The position numbers and the translations under genes were made by a program. Source: Sporosarcina limicola (lineage in GTDB: Bacteria; Bacillota; Bacilli; Bacillales_A; Planococcaceae). Taken from it: DNA of 64,000 nucleotides. The notes under the pieces were generated by a model, which was not told where the DNA came from, searched no databases, and saw only the letters and a program-made list of their open reading frames with translations. The stretch spans positions 1-64,000 of the forward strand of contig NZ_JADBEL010000021.1 in the NCBI RefSeq assembly GCF_014873855.1. The letters are read 5' to 3'. This document shows positions 9,024-17,334 of the stretch, one piece after another; positions within the stretch are counted from its first letter, which is position 1; each line of letters starts with the position of its first letter.

Positions 9024-9512
9024 TTAGTCTCTATATTTTTTAGGAGTGAATTTTTGTTTGGCCAGCCGCTTTGCTAATCGCATAGAGTTTTCCAACGAAG
9101 CGATAAGAAGTTCTTTATCTTCATCGTCTATCTCTTCTATTGTTTGTCCGTCGAATTGAGAGTAAACCCCCTCTTTTCCGAGGTTACTTATCATATTTTG
9201 TAAATCCTTCGCGATATCTCGTTCATCTTTTGTTGTTAATTCCGGAGGGGTTGAATCCCAATCGTTTTCTTCGTTATCCGTCTTCCCTTCTATATAACCC
9301 GCAACCCTCATTAATTCTTCGTAGGGATAGCTATAGGCCTCAGCTAACCGTTTTAGAGTATCTGGCGATGGGTGTATAGGTTTTTTCGAACCTCTTCTGT
9401 AACCCTTTTCTATATCAGCTATATACGTATGGCTTAATTGCGTAACGTCTGCAATTTCCCTTAAAGACTTTTTACCTCGTAATTTTTTAAACAACTCTCC
9501 TAAACTGTTCAT
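9024..9512 (-). CDS. immR: XRE-family phage/ICE repressor
   Basis: 162 residues. An N-terminal Cro/cI helix-turn-helix (about 5-65; LREIADVTQLSHTYIADIEK) is followed by an acidic helical tail. AAGGTGG precedes the ATG. It is transcribed divergently from a Cro-like gene and is followed by an ImmA-type peptidase, the arrangement of ICEBs1 and related prophages, so it is probably the immunity repressor and the substrate of the peptidase. The gene symbol is by analogy. Confidence 0.75.
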   Translation of the reverse strand: MNSLGELFKKLRGKKSLREIADVTQLSHTYIADIEKGYRRGSKKPIHPSPDTLKRLAEAYSYPYEELMRVAGYIEGKTDNEENDWDSTPPELTTKDERDIAKDLQNMISNLGKEGVYSQFDGQTIEEIDDEDKELLIASLENSMRLAKRLAKQKFTPKKYRD

Positions 9513-9544
9513 ATCAACCCACCTTGTAAACTCTATTTAACATA

Positions 9545-9635
9545 GTGTAAACCATATGCAACAAATTAATAAGCTATTTTAATTAAAAAACTTGTAGAAC
9601 ATAGTTGACAATCTGTTGCACATATATCACTACAA
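9545..9635. promoter_or_regulatory. divergent control region with candidate operators
   Basis: Between the divergent repressor and Cro-like genes. CATATGCAACAAAT (9552-9565) and its inverted relative ATCTGTTGCACATAT (9611-9625) look like repressor sites; a further GATGTTGCACATA lies at about 9830. A -35-like TTGACA at 9605-9610 overlaps the second site. Confidence 0.5.
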
Positions 9636-9649
9636 AGGTCGTAAGCAAT

Positions 9650-9826
9650 GTGAAACATCTTCGTATTAGTCAAGAGTTCGACTTAACGCAAGAGGAATTA
9701 GCTAAAGCTTTAGGAGTTTCAAGACATACGATTATATCTATAGAAAACGGTGGTAACACGACGGGTAAAATGGTGATGAAAATTGCGGAGTTCTTCAGAA
9801 AAGATCCGAGGGCAAATTTTTTATAG
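9650..9826 (+). CDS. Cro/YozG-like XRE regulator
   Basis: About 58 residues, nearly all helix-turn-helix (LTQEELAKALGVSRHTIISI). The GTG at 9650 follows AAAGGTCG and gives the usual length for small Cro/YozG-type regulators; an upstream TTG at 9605 would overlap the -35-like element. Divergent from the repressor, so likely the first gene of the lost lytic or transfer module. Confidence 0.6.
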   Translation: MKHLRISQEFDLTQEELAKALGVSRHTIISIENGGNTTGKMVMKIAEFFRKDPRANFL

Positions 9827-9994
9827 ATGATGTTGCACATAGAATACAGAAGAGTTAATCGGAACCAGAAGAAAAAACAGTAGTCTAACAGCATCCTCAT
9901 GTCAAAGTGGTGGAGAAATCGCATAGAGGGGATTTAATCAGTAACCCACATACAATCAACGGGAGTGGGGAAGACGGATAGGGAGGTGAGAGGG

Positions 9995-10153
9995 ATGACA
10001 GAGGAACGCAAACAGGAAATCATCGAAGAACAGATTGGGTTGTTGGTGAAGCTAAACGAGGAATGCGAACCCGAACAAATCATACTAAACTGCGAAATCA
10101 GACGTGTTGATTATTCAGAATTAGGTAGACAAGTCCTGTCATTTGCAAAGTAA
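9995..10153 (+). CDS. small acidic phage-type protein, possibly truncated
   Basis: 52 residues from ATG 9995 after GGGAGGTGAGAGGG; an ATG 30 nt upstream lacks a site. Glu-rich, helical, no family recognised. Its last codons overlap the end of an inverted IS4-type relic, so its original C-terminus may have been replaced on insertion. Confidence 0.45.
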   Translation: MTEERKQEIIEEQIGLLVKLNEECEPEQIILNCEIRRVDYSELGRQVLSFAK

Positions 10154-10612
10154 TTATACAGAAAAAAGCCAGCGTATCCTCCAGAAGCATTCGTAGAAAA
10201 GAAGTAGGCGATAGTTTTGGTCTATAAATTGAGGCCTTTGTCTGTTGGTGAAGCCAGATTAGTAGTACATATGCGATTAGCGCCGCAAACAGCTGACTAA
10301 ACACTGCATTTTCAGTCGTGCCAACTAACATTGGCACATTCAGGCTTTGTTTAATCCAGCGAAAAAAAGACTCAATTCCCCAGCGTGCTTTATACATATC
10401 GGCGATTACTTCAGCGGACACGTTGAAAAGACTTGTCACTACACAGATTTCATTTCCGTCGTTGTCTTTAAAAAAGACGACACGATGCCGTATTTCCGAA
10501 CGCGATTGAATCGTGCCTAGAAGACAGGTAATGTCCCGCGTGACGTTCGAGTCTTTTGGTGGCACACGTAACAGTGACTTTTTACAAGAGAGCGTTCCTT
10601 TTTGTCGATTTT
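10098..10612 (-). pseudogene. IS4-type transposase C-terminal relic
   Basis: A minus-strand frame holds the Y-R-E-K signature region (YKARWGIESFFRWIK) of IS4-group transposases and a hydrophobic tail. It is clearly homologous to the complete transposase at 49266-50414 but diverged. The N-terminal two thirds and the left end are missing. It bounds the decayed integrative element on the right. Confidence 0.8.
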
Positions 10613-10751
10613 TTATGGAAATTTGTTCATAATCAACACGCCTGGCTTGACATATTACTACTGGGCTTCAATAAGTGATTGAATATTGTTATATATTTCT
10701 ATTAATCAACGAATGGGTAACGGATAATGGATTTGCAATGTGGAATAGAAC

Positions 10752-10935
10752 TATATACTCGGCACTTAGCAAATGGAAAGCAAGGAACATATATGTAGAA
10801 ATAAAAAATACCTCAAACATCGCTTCTACGCTAGATTTGCTCATTGGTTTCGTGAGTATTTTTCAGTTTCCACTGATTTGTACCTCATTAGGTAGCACCC
10901 CCTAATGAATTACAAATAAATAGTGCCGAGTATAT
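10752..10935. mobile_element. MITE-like element
   Basis: A perfect inverted repeat TATATACTCGGCACT / AGTGCCGAGTATATA encloses about 180 bp without a gene. GAAC flanks both sides and may be a 4-bp target duplication. No transposase inside. From 10613 to 11330 I see no intact gene otherwise. Confidence 0.6.
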
Positions 10936-10984
10936 AGAACAAAATTTTAAGGTTAATTTCACAGTCTCTTTAATGATTTGAAAG

Positions 10985-11025
10985 AAAAAAGCAGGGATTT
11001 TATGGAGGAATAACCTGCTTTTTCT
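10985..11025. terminator. bidirectional terminator-like hairpin
   Basis: AAAAAAGCAGG ... CCTGCTTTTT stem with A/T-runs on both sides. Confidence 0.55.
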
Positions 11026-11043
11026 AAACTGCATTCAGACAAT

Positions 11044-11150
11044 CTATTTTGTTATTCCTAATCGTCTCGCTTCTTTAAGCCAATGAGGGAATTCATTAAA
11101 CAGTCGATTATAAAGGTCTTCATCACTAAATAAACGCGTTCATTTCTACA
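11044..11150 (-). pseudogene. C-terminal gene scrap
   Basis: A minus-strand frame reads FSDEDLYNRLFNEFPHWLKE and continues to a stop codon, without start or upstream part. Protein-like, family not recognised. It is the only coding trace in this stretch. Confidence 0.3.
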
Positions 11151-11263
11151 ATAAGAGGGGACATTGAAAATAATATACACCTTAAAAGTTCGTGAAATCG
11201 AAGAAAATGTTCAATAAACAAGGTAGTACTTATTGAGCTAAACGGGTTGCTTTAGTTGAAGAA

Positions 11264-11304
11264 GATAGAGAACCTCATCATACGAGGTCCTCTCTTTATT
11301 TTCG
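11264..11304 (+). terminator. rho-independent terminator
   Basis: AGAGAACCTC / GAGGTCCTCTCT stem followed by TTTATTTT. It directly follows a diverged copy of the AACGGG(T)GCTTTAG intergenic repeat. Confidence 0.6.
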
Positions 11305-11330
11305 CAAAAATAAACAATATCATAATATAG

Positions 11331-11545
11331 CACGTCTGTTGATTAGCTAGTTTTTCCCAATAAAAACATAGAAAAAAGACACCCCATTCTGATATGATGT
11401 AATGCGACAAAACAAACATCTATATACAGGAAGGGTGTCCTAAGGGGAGGATTGAACTGCATCCTTCCTTTAGGAAACAGTTTAGCACAATTTCAAAGCT
11501 TTTATCTACCCTAATTTCACCAGAAGAATTGATGGAACTGGTTAG
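11331..11545 (+). mobile_element. left-end remnant of the IS4-type element
   Basis: Starts with the inverted repeat CACGTCTGTTGATTAGC and matches the left end of the complete IS at 49126 nearly base for base, through the transposase start and about 25 codons (to GAAGAATTGATGGA). Then similarity stops. A deletion removed the rest of the element. Confidence 0.85.
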
Positions 11546-11743
11546 GTCGCTTTTCAAGTCTTGAATGTTAATTCATGAATGCATTAAACTGTATATATAG
11601 ATTGTCGAATAAAGATATAATTTGTCGATTATACCCTACTTTAGACATATTTACCTGAAAAATAAAGGTTTTTCTTCTTTATTGGTAGAATAGGTTATTT
11701 AAGAATTTGCGCAAATTCTACTAAACATATAGGAGGAGTTTTT

Positions 11744-12046
11744 ATGAGGAAGATGAAGAAAAATATTGTCGGAGTAATAGGACTGGTTTTATTGATGTCG
11801 TTTGGTCCAATTTTCAATCAAGCATCTGCATCATCAAGTGATAGGGTAACAGAGAATCAACTCAATCCACAGGAGAAGTATGTTGAAATAATAAGAACTA
11901 TTTATCATGTACCAGTACCTGAATTTTATTATGAAGATGCCGATGGTTATAAAGGATATATTTATTTTTTAAGAACTCTCTCCCTACCCTCCCCATACCC
12001 TGAGTTCAAAACAAGGGCAGTATATGGTGGAATTGTTTATCGTTAA
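11744..12046 (+). CDS. small secreted protein
   Basis: 100 residues with a clear Sec signal peptide (residues 1-30, cleavage near ASASSS). The mature part is short and Tyr/Pro-rich. AGGAGGAG precedes the ATG at good spacing. No family recognised. Stand-alone gene after IS debris. Confidence 0.65.
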   Translation: MRKMKKNIVGVIGLVLLMSFGPIFNQASASSSDRVTENQLNPQEKYVEIIRTIYHVPVPEFYYEDADGYKGYIYFLRTLSLPSPYPEFKTRAVYGGIVYR

Positions 12047-12154
12047 GATATGTGTCCGATAGACGACATGTAGCTTGATACCGGATAGCTCGCACGAAAA
12101 GATGCCCAGGTAAATCAATTCTTACCGCTGATGATCATCGTAGAATCCACAAGG

Positions 12155-12246
12155 AGGAGAGCTAGTTTATCCGACGTTTTGGACGATTGTGTAGCAAATG
12201 GAATCTTAAGGAATCCAATCGCGGGTGGTAAACGTATTGAAGTTTA
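12155..12246 (+). pseudogene. possible integrase-like scrap
   Basis: A short frame reads LSDVLDDCVANGILRNPIAG and stops. It resembles the end of the core-binding domain of phage integrases (a helix then NPIAG), but it is too short to be sure. No other gene in 12047-12340. Confidence 0.25.
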
Positions 12247-12293
12247 AGGGGAAAAATTAAGGAAGCCCTGGTGCTAACAAGACTAATAAAATT

Positions 12294-12333
12294 AAAGGCG
12301 GCCATTCCATTGTGAATGGTCGCTTTTTTCATT
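12294..12333 (+). terminator. rho-independent terminator
   Basis: GGCGGCCATTC / GAATGGTCGCTTTTTT hairpin with T-run. Confidence 0.7.
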
Positions 12334-12340
12334 TAATCTT

Positions 12341-12665
12341 TTATGCAATAGTTCTTGTTTTGTTTGACCGTATCAATGGGACATACGGTGCGCTCATCTT
12401 TGTACAAATCTTACCTGAGCCGTCCTCACGCAGATCGACCAACCAGGTTAACCATAAGTCTGATCGGCATCGTCTCACACCCTCCGGCGTCAAATCCACC
12501 TCAAGATTCAATGTATCACTCTCATTCATTCGCATGATCCATGACTGAATATGCTCTTCATCCGTATTCAATTTCATGTTTTGGTCAGCCTCAAGCTTTT
12601 TGTCTATCTTCCAGGTTTTTTTATCCCGCATTAACGGTGGGCAGACTAAATATGCGATGTCCTGT
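12341..12665 (-). pseudogene. hypothetical protein, N-terminus probably lost
   Basis: About 96 residues from an ATG at 12631 that has no ribosome site; the frame stays open for about 11 codons upstream to a stop with no start codon. The sequence looks protein-like (charged, Trp-containing) but matches no family I know. Most likely a truncated gene. Confidence 0.35.
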
Positions 12666-12789
12666 GCGTCGAAAAACCTCTAATGATTGAAGTTTCACTT
12701 TATCTGCCAAATTACACATCGCTCTCAACTGTTAATAATAGATTGATATAACCGATAACATTATTATTGGTGCGAAAGGGGATTATTTA

Positions 12790-13161
12790 TTGGACATCCG
12801 AGAATTATATAAAAAAATCAACCAAAGTATGGACGATTTAGACTTAGTTTCAGCTAGAAAGTACATGGAGGAAAACCTAGATTTATTAAATAAAAACAAA
12901 CTACATCTTCGAAGTAATGCACGGGAATTATTGAAATTTATTGTAGATAATGCCGATGCAGAAACTGAACCTTTGAACCGAAGGGATATGATTACGATAT
13001 ACTCGATAAATACGTTTGCTTCCAAATTTGATATAAGGGGCCTGAGATTTACAATCAAAAACAATATGGATTTGTTAATGAGAGAAGATGTCAAACACTA
13101 CTTAAATGCAGATGCAAAAGCTTTGTTAAAGGGAATGTCTGCAATCCAGATAGAGGATTAA
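12790..13161 (+). CDS. hypothetical cytosolic protein
   Basis: 123 residues, all-helical appearance, no signal or membrane helix. It starts with TTG, 11 nt after GAAAGGGG. Contains the pattern RELLKFIVDNADAE. I recognise no family. A weak hairpin with a T-run follows (about 13178-13205). Confidence 0.6.
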   Translation: MDIRELYKKINQSMDDLDLVSARKYMEENLDLLNKNKLHLRSNARELLKFIVDNADAETEPLNRRDMITIYSINTFASKFDIRGLRFTIKNNMDLLMREDVKHYLNADAKALLKGMSAIQIED

Positions 13162-13249
13162 TTAATAGTAAGTGAAATGAGCGCATTTTAGAGCGTTCTT
13201 TTTTATTGTTGGACCTACCTATATTGAATATGAAAGGAAGCTGAAGAGA

Positions 13250-14149
13250 GTGAATGTTCTACTTGCACCATCAAACGAACAGATTGCTAGATGGATTGAA
13301 AATTACGTGCCGGAAAAAGATCTGTTTTTCGTGAGAGAAGAGCAATTGCCAAAGTTCAATAACTATCTACATAACACATTAGTCATCCTTAAAGATGAGT
13401 TTTTCAAACACGCCACCTATCTACAAATCCAACTGGCAAATAGTTATGAGTACTGGAATATTTCAAAGGACATCGAGTACGTTATTGTGGCACAACCGGA
13501 TTGGATAACTAGTCTTGCAGCTTCAGACAAAGAAGCTCTCCTCAGAATACAGATTAGTGTGGGTCGGGGGCTAATTTTCCCGCTAGACTTGTTCTCTGCT
13601 ATTGATGTAGTACCAGTAGAGTATATTTTGGAAGAGAAGGAAAAACAGTATGTTGTTCTTCAATATGATATGTGGAATAAGCTTCCCTTTTCTAGTAAAG
13701 AGGAAACGATTAAAGCCTATGCGCTTCTATGGGACAATTGGTTGTGTTCAGCAGTTCCTATGAATATACCGGCACATTTAAAATCATTCGCAAATACCTT
13801 TTCTGAAAAAGCAGGTGCTAACTGTTTGGCAGCAACGCTATTTGCGGTCAGTAGTCAACCTGAATATCAAGAATGGATTATACATGAATGGGTCCACCAA
13901 AAGACTTTTTTGGCAGGATTGAAAAATGCCTCTTATAAACAAACGGAAGAGGAACTTCATGAAGCGGATGTCGTTGCGTGGGTTAATGAAGAAGGTGTCA
14001 TTCAACATGCAGCCTACCATATTGGAAATCAATTATTTTTCAATAAAAACGGACAGACTTTCTTCAATCCATGGAAAGTCATACATTTAAATGAATTGAA
14101 TGAGGAATGGAAGAAGTTCAGTGTACGCATTTATCGGAAGTTTGCATAG
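13250..14149 (+). CDS. putative papain-like (NlpC/P60-type) protein
   Basis: 299 residues, no signal peptide. The first 160 residues are not recognised. The C-terminal 130 show GANCLAATLFAV (candidate catalytic Cys near 187) and then VIQHAAYHIG with LFFNKNGQTFFNPWKV (candidate His). That Cys-helix ... His-strand order is typical of NlpC/P60-like folds, but the assignment is by pattern only. The start has GGAAGCTGAAGAG upstream and is GTG. It is unrelated to the downstream thrS operon, which has its own leader. Confidence 0.55.
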   Translation: MNVLLAPSNEQIARWIENYVPEKDLFFVREEQLPKFNNYLHNTLVILKDEFFKHATYLQIQLANSYEYWNISKDIEYVIVAQPDWITSLAASDKEALLRIQISVGRGLIFPLDLFSAIDVVPVEYILEEKEKQYVVLQYDMWNKLPFSSKEETIKAYALLWDNWLCSAVPMNIPAHLKSFANTFSEKAGANCLAATLFAVSSQPEYQEWIIHEWVHQKTFLAGLKNASYKQTEEELHEADVVAWVNEEGVIQHAAYHIGNQLFFNKNGQTFFNPWKVIHLNELNEEWKKFSVRIYRKFA

Positions 14150-14240
14150 AATGGATTTTATATTATAAGAAAAACTTGCTAAAGTAATATGTTTCTTGTA
14201 GTATGATAAATAATTCATTTTGATTTGTTCTAAATATTTT

Positions 14241-14493
14241 TGAAAAACGATGACAAAGACATGAATTATTTTGATGGTTGCCAGAGAGGGAAGAAAAGCT
14301 GAGATCTTCCTAACGCGGATAAATAATTTACCACTTTTGAGTTGCATTAGTGAAAGTTAGTAGCTAATGCCGTCCCTGCTACGTTACAGCACCATAAGCT
14401 AACTCCATTGATTGATGGACGTTAGAAATTTGGGTGGAATCACGGGTAAACACACTCGTCCCTTTCGTAGGGACGAGTGTGTTTATTTTTTTG
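14241..14493 (+). promoter_or_regulatory. T-box riboswitch 1 (threonine)
   Basis: Conserved T-box sequence TTGGGTGGAATCACGGG at about 14430 follows a Stem I region that contains GATGACAAAGACATGAATT, the AGAGAGGGAA element and an ACC triplet at about 14331, which fits a threonine specifier. A strong terminator (ACACTCGTCCC / GGGACGAGTGT plus T-run) ends it. Uncharged tRNA-Thr should favour the antiterminator. Confidence 0.88.
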
Positions 14494-14510
14494 ATATTTA
14501 CTAATACTTT

Positions 14511-14757
14511 TGAAAAGCGATGACAAAGACATGAATTATTTTGATGGTTTACAGAGAGGGAAGAACAGCTGAAATCTTCCTAACGCAGAAAAATAATTTA
14601 CCACTTTCGAGCTGCATTAGAGAAATTAAGTATCTAATGCCGTCTATGCTACGTTACAGCGCCATAAGTAAATACGATTGTTTGATGGTATTTAAAAGTT
14701 TGGGTGGAAACACGGGTAATCATACTCGTCCCTTTATTTGGGACGGGTATTTTTTAT
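14511..14757 (+). promoter_or_regulatory. T-box riboswitch 2 (threonine), in tandem
   Basis: Near copy of the preceding leader: the same Stem I elements, ACC triplet near 14602, T-box TTGGGTGGAAACACGGG near 14700 and its own terminator (ATACTCGTCCC / GGGACGGGTAT, T-run). It lies 20 bp after the first and just before thrS. Tandem T-boxes are known for B. subtilis thrZ and give steeper control. Confidence 0.9.
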
Positions 14758-14779
14758 AGATAAAAATAGAAGAGGTGCT

Positions 14780-16738
14780 ATGAAAATGACTAATAAACAA
14801 ATTGAGATTCGGTTTCCAGATGGTAGCCAAAAAAAGTTTCCGTTCGGAGTATCAGTAGCAGATATTGCACAATCAATTAGCTTAAGCTTGAAAAAGAACG
14901 TAGTAGCGGGAAAAGTGAACGACCGATTATATGATTTGTCACACTGCATTATGGAAGACGCTACACTAACTTTAATCACAAAGAATTCAGAACAAGGACT
15001 CCAAATCTTAAGACATACGACTGCACATGTTCTGGGGCAAGCCGTTAAAAGACTTTATGATAAGGCCAAATTAGGGGTTGGACCTGTTATTGAAAATGGT
15101 TTTTTCTATGATTTCGAATTATCCAGTAGCCTCACTCCTGGTGATTTAACAGCGATTGAAAAAGAAATGCAATTAATCATTAAGGAAAATCTAGCAATTG
15201 AGAGAATGGAAGTAACATATGAAGAGGCTAAGAAGCTATTTGAAAACAGGGAAGAGTTGTTTAAATTACAATTGTTAAAAGACATCCCCGTAGATGAAAA
15301 AATAGCGCTTTATAAGCAAGGAGAGTTTGTCGATCTTTGTCGTGGGCCACATCTTCCGTCAACGGGTTCTATAAAAGCTTTCAAGTTAACACATTTTTCA
15401 GGAGCCTATTGGCGCGGCGATAGTAAAAATCAGGTTATGCAACGTATTTATGGATTTGCATTTTTGAATAAGAAAGACTTGAGCCAGCATCTATTTCTTT
15501 TGGAAGAAGCAGAGAAAAGAGATCATCGTAGACTAGGTAAGCAATTAGAGTTATTTATGTTCTCGGAAGAGGCACCTGGAATGCCTTTCTACTTACCAAA
15601 AGGGCAGGTGATACGAACAGAGTTGGAAGGTTTCTCACGAGAGCTTCAAACAAAAGCAGGGTACAAGGAAGTACGTACACCGTCTATGATGAATCAGCGT
15701 CTATGGGAACAATCAGGTCACTGGGATCATTACCATGAGAATATGTACTTTTCCGAAGTAGAAAATATGAAGTTTGCGATGAAACCCATGAACTGTCCGG
15801 GGCATATGCTGATATTCAAAAACAGTCTTCATTCGTACCGTGATTTACCCATTAGAATGGCTGAATTCGGTCAAGTCCATCGACATGAATTTAGTGGTGC
15901 GCTCAATGGATTGTTAAGAGTTCGCACTTTTTGCCAAGACGATGCGCATATTTTTGTAAGACATGACCAAATTGAAAGTGAAATAAAGCATGCTTATCAT
16001 TTGATTGATGAAGTATATCGTGTTTTTGGTTTTAATTATTCTGTAGAACTTTCAACAAGACCGGAGCAGTCATTAGGAAGCGATGAACTTTGGAAGGATT
16101 CCGAAGAGGCTTTGAGGAATGTTCTGGAGAGTCTAGACATTAAGTATCAATTGAATGAAGGGGACGGAGCGTTTTATGGCCCTAAAATCGATTTTCATAT
16201 CAAGGATGCACTTGGACGTAGCCACCAATGCGCAACAATTCAACTAGATTTCCAAATGCCGGATAAGTTCGATCTAATTTATATTGATGAAAACAATGAC
16301 AAAGTTCGTCCAGTCGTTATTCATCGCGCAATTTTCGGGTCGATTGATCGCTTCTTCGGTATATTAATTGAACATTTTGCAGGCGCATTTCCAATATGGC
16401 TGGCACCTATTCAAGTCCAAATCGTACCTGTTTCAAACGTTCATTTGGACTATGCACTAAAAGTACAGTCCTCTTTAAGAAATAAAGGTGTACGGGTCGA
16501 AATTGACGATCGAAATGAAAAACTTGGCTATAAAATAAGAGAAAGTCAAATTCAAAAAATCCCGTATATGCTTGTACTTGGTGATGCTGAAGTCAACGAA
16601 GGTACGGTAAATGTTCGGAAATTTGGAAATCAAGACTCAGAGAGTTTATCATTAGAAGAGTTCAATAGACTGATTAAACAACAAATAGAAGAGCGGTCTT
16701 TGAGTCATGTAATAGACGAAAGGGGAAATGAGCAATGA
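14780..16738 (+). CDS. thrS: threonyl-tRNA synthetase
   Basis: About 652 residues. Domain order is that of class II ThrRS: TGS domain (1-62), editing domain with HTTAHVLGQAV, a second additional-domain motif, catalytic core (about 265-535) with motif 2 and the zinc ligands (MKPMNCPGHM), and an anticodon-binding domain (about 545-640). ATG 14780 follows AGAGGTG; the frame upstream runs into the T-box terminator. Two tandem T-boxes suggest it may be the inducible (thrZ-like) enzyme, but whether the genome has a second ThrRS is not visible. A GNAT gene overlaps its stop codon. Confidence 0.95.
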   Translation: MKMTNKQIEIRFPDGSQKKFPFGVSVADIAQSISLSLKKNVVAGKVNDRLYDLSHCIMEDATLTLITKNSEQGLQILRHTTAHVLGQAVKRLYDKAKLGVGPVIENGFFYDFELSSSLTPGDLTAIEKEMQLIIKENLAIERMEVTYEEAKKLFENREELFKLQLLKDIPVDEKIALYKQGEFVDLCRGPHLPSTGSIKAFKLTHFSGAYWRGDSKNQVMQRIYGFAFLNKKDLSQHLFLLEEAEKRDHRRLGKQLELFMFSEEAPGMPFYLPKGQVIRTELEGFSRELQTKAGYKEVRTPSMMNQRLWEQSGHWDHYHENMYFSEVENMKFAMKPMNCPGHMLIFKNSLHSYRDLPIRMAEFGQVHRHEFSGALNGLLRVRTFCQDDAHIFVRHDQIESEIKHAYHLIDEVYRVFGFNYSVELSTRPEQSLGSDELWKDSEEALRNVLESLDIKYQLNEGDGAFYGPKIDFHIKDALGRSHQCATIQLDFQMPDKFDLIYIDENNDKVRPVVIHRAIFGSIDRFFGILIEHFAGAFPIWLAPIQVQIVPVSNVHLDYALKVQSSLRNKGVRVEIDDRNEKLGYKIRESQIQKIPYMLVLGDAEVNEGTVNVRKFGNQDSESLSLEEFNRLIKQQIEERSLSHVIDERGNEQ

Positions 16739-17256
16739 ACGTTAGGTTGGTAAAACCAACAATCGAGTTACAAGATGAGTACATGTCATTTTACGAGGAA
16801 TGGGGGGGTTCTGGAGAGGAATTCATCCCATGGGTTATTGGGAAGGATCCTACCGATTTTGGTGAAATGGTGAAGGAACTACAAAATGCAGAAAAAGGCA
16901 TTGGATTGCGGCCTGGTTGGGTTCCTGATACCACATATTGGCTTGTAAATAGTGAACGGCGTGTGTTGGGAGCAGTTAATATACGTCATGATCTGACCGA
17001 GCATCTTCGAAATGTTGGTGGACATATTGGCTATGGAATAAGGCCGAGTGAGCGAAAAAAAGGATTTGCGACTAAAGTACTTGAGCTTTCATTGGTCAAA
17101 ATGAAAGCATTGGAAATTAATAAGGTTTTGGTAGTGTGCGACGAGGTAAATGTCGGTTCCGAGAAGACAATCCTTAATAATGGCGGAGTTCGGGATGAGG
17201 ATTATGTGGATGAGAACGGAAACGTCGTGAGGCGCTTTTGGATTGAAATAAGCTAA
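16735..17256 (+). CDS. GNAT-family N-acetyltransferase
   Basis: 173 residues. RimJ/RimL-like GNAT fold: the acetyl-CoA loop is visible as GIRPSERKKGFATKVLELSL (about 100-119). It overlaps thrS by four bases (ATGA), so it is co-transcribed and under the same T-box control. Substrate unknown. A strong terminator follows. Confidence 0.85.
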   Translation: MNVRLVKPTIELQDEYMSFYEEWGGSGEEFIPWVIGKDPTDFGEMVKELQNAEKGIGLRPGWVPDTTYWLVNSERRVLGAVNIRHDLTEHLRNVGGHIGYGIRPSERKKGFATKVLELSLVKMKALEINKVLVVCDEVNVGSEKTILNNGGVRDEDYVDENGNVVRRFWIEIS

Positions 17257-17270
17257 GGTTTTAGTAGAGG

Positions 17271-17313
17271 GATATTCAAAAAGGAACTCTAGTCGAGTTC
17301 CTTTTTGAATACT
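17271..17313. terminator. bidirectional terminator
   Basis: ATTCAAAAAGGAACTC / GAGTTCCTTTTTGAAT stem between convergent genes. Confidence 0.88.
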
Positions 17314-17334
17314 TGATAGTATTGTGATGAAAAT

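Noticed and set aside
9605..9649. Longer N-terminus for the Cro-like regulator from TTG 9605
   Set aside because: This start overlaps the -35-like and operator sequence and adds residues outside the helix-turn-helix family length.
12312..12548. 78-residue plus-strand frame after the terminator
   Set aside because: Starts inside the terminator hairpin and is antisense to a more protein-like frame; no ribosome site in position.
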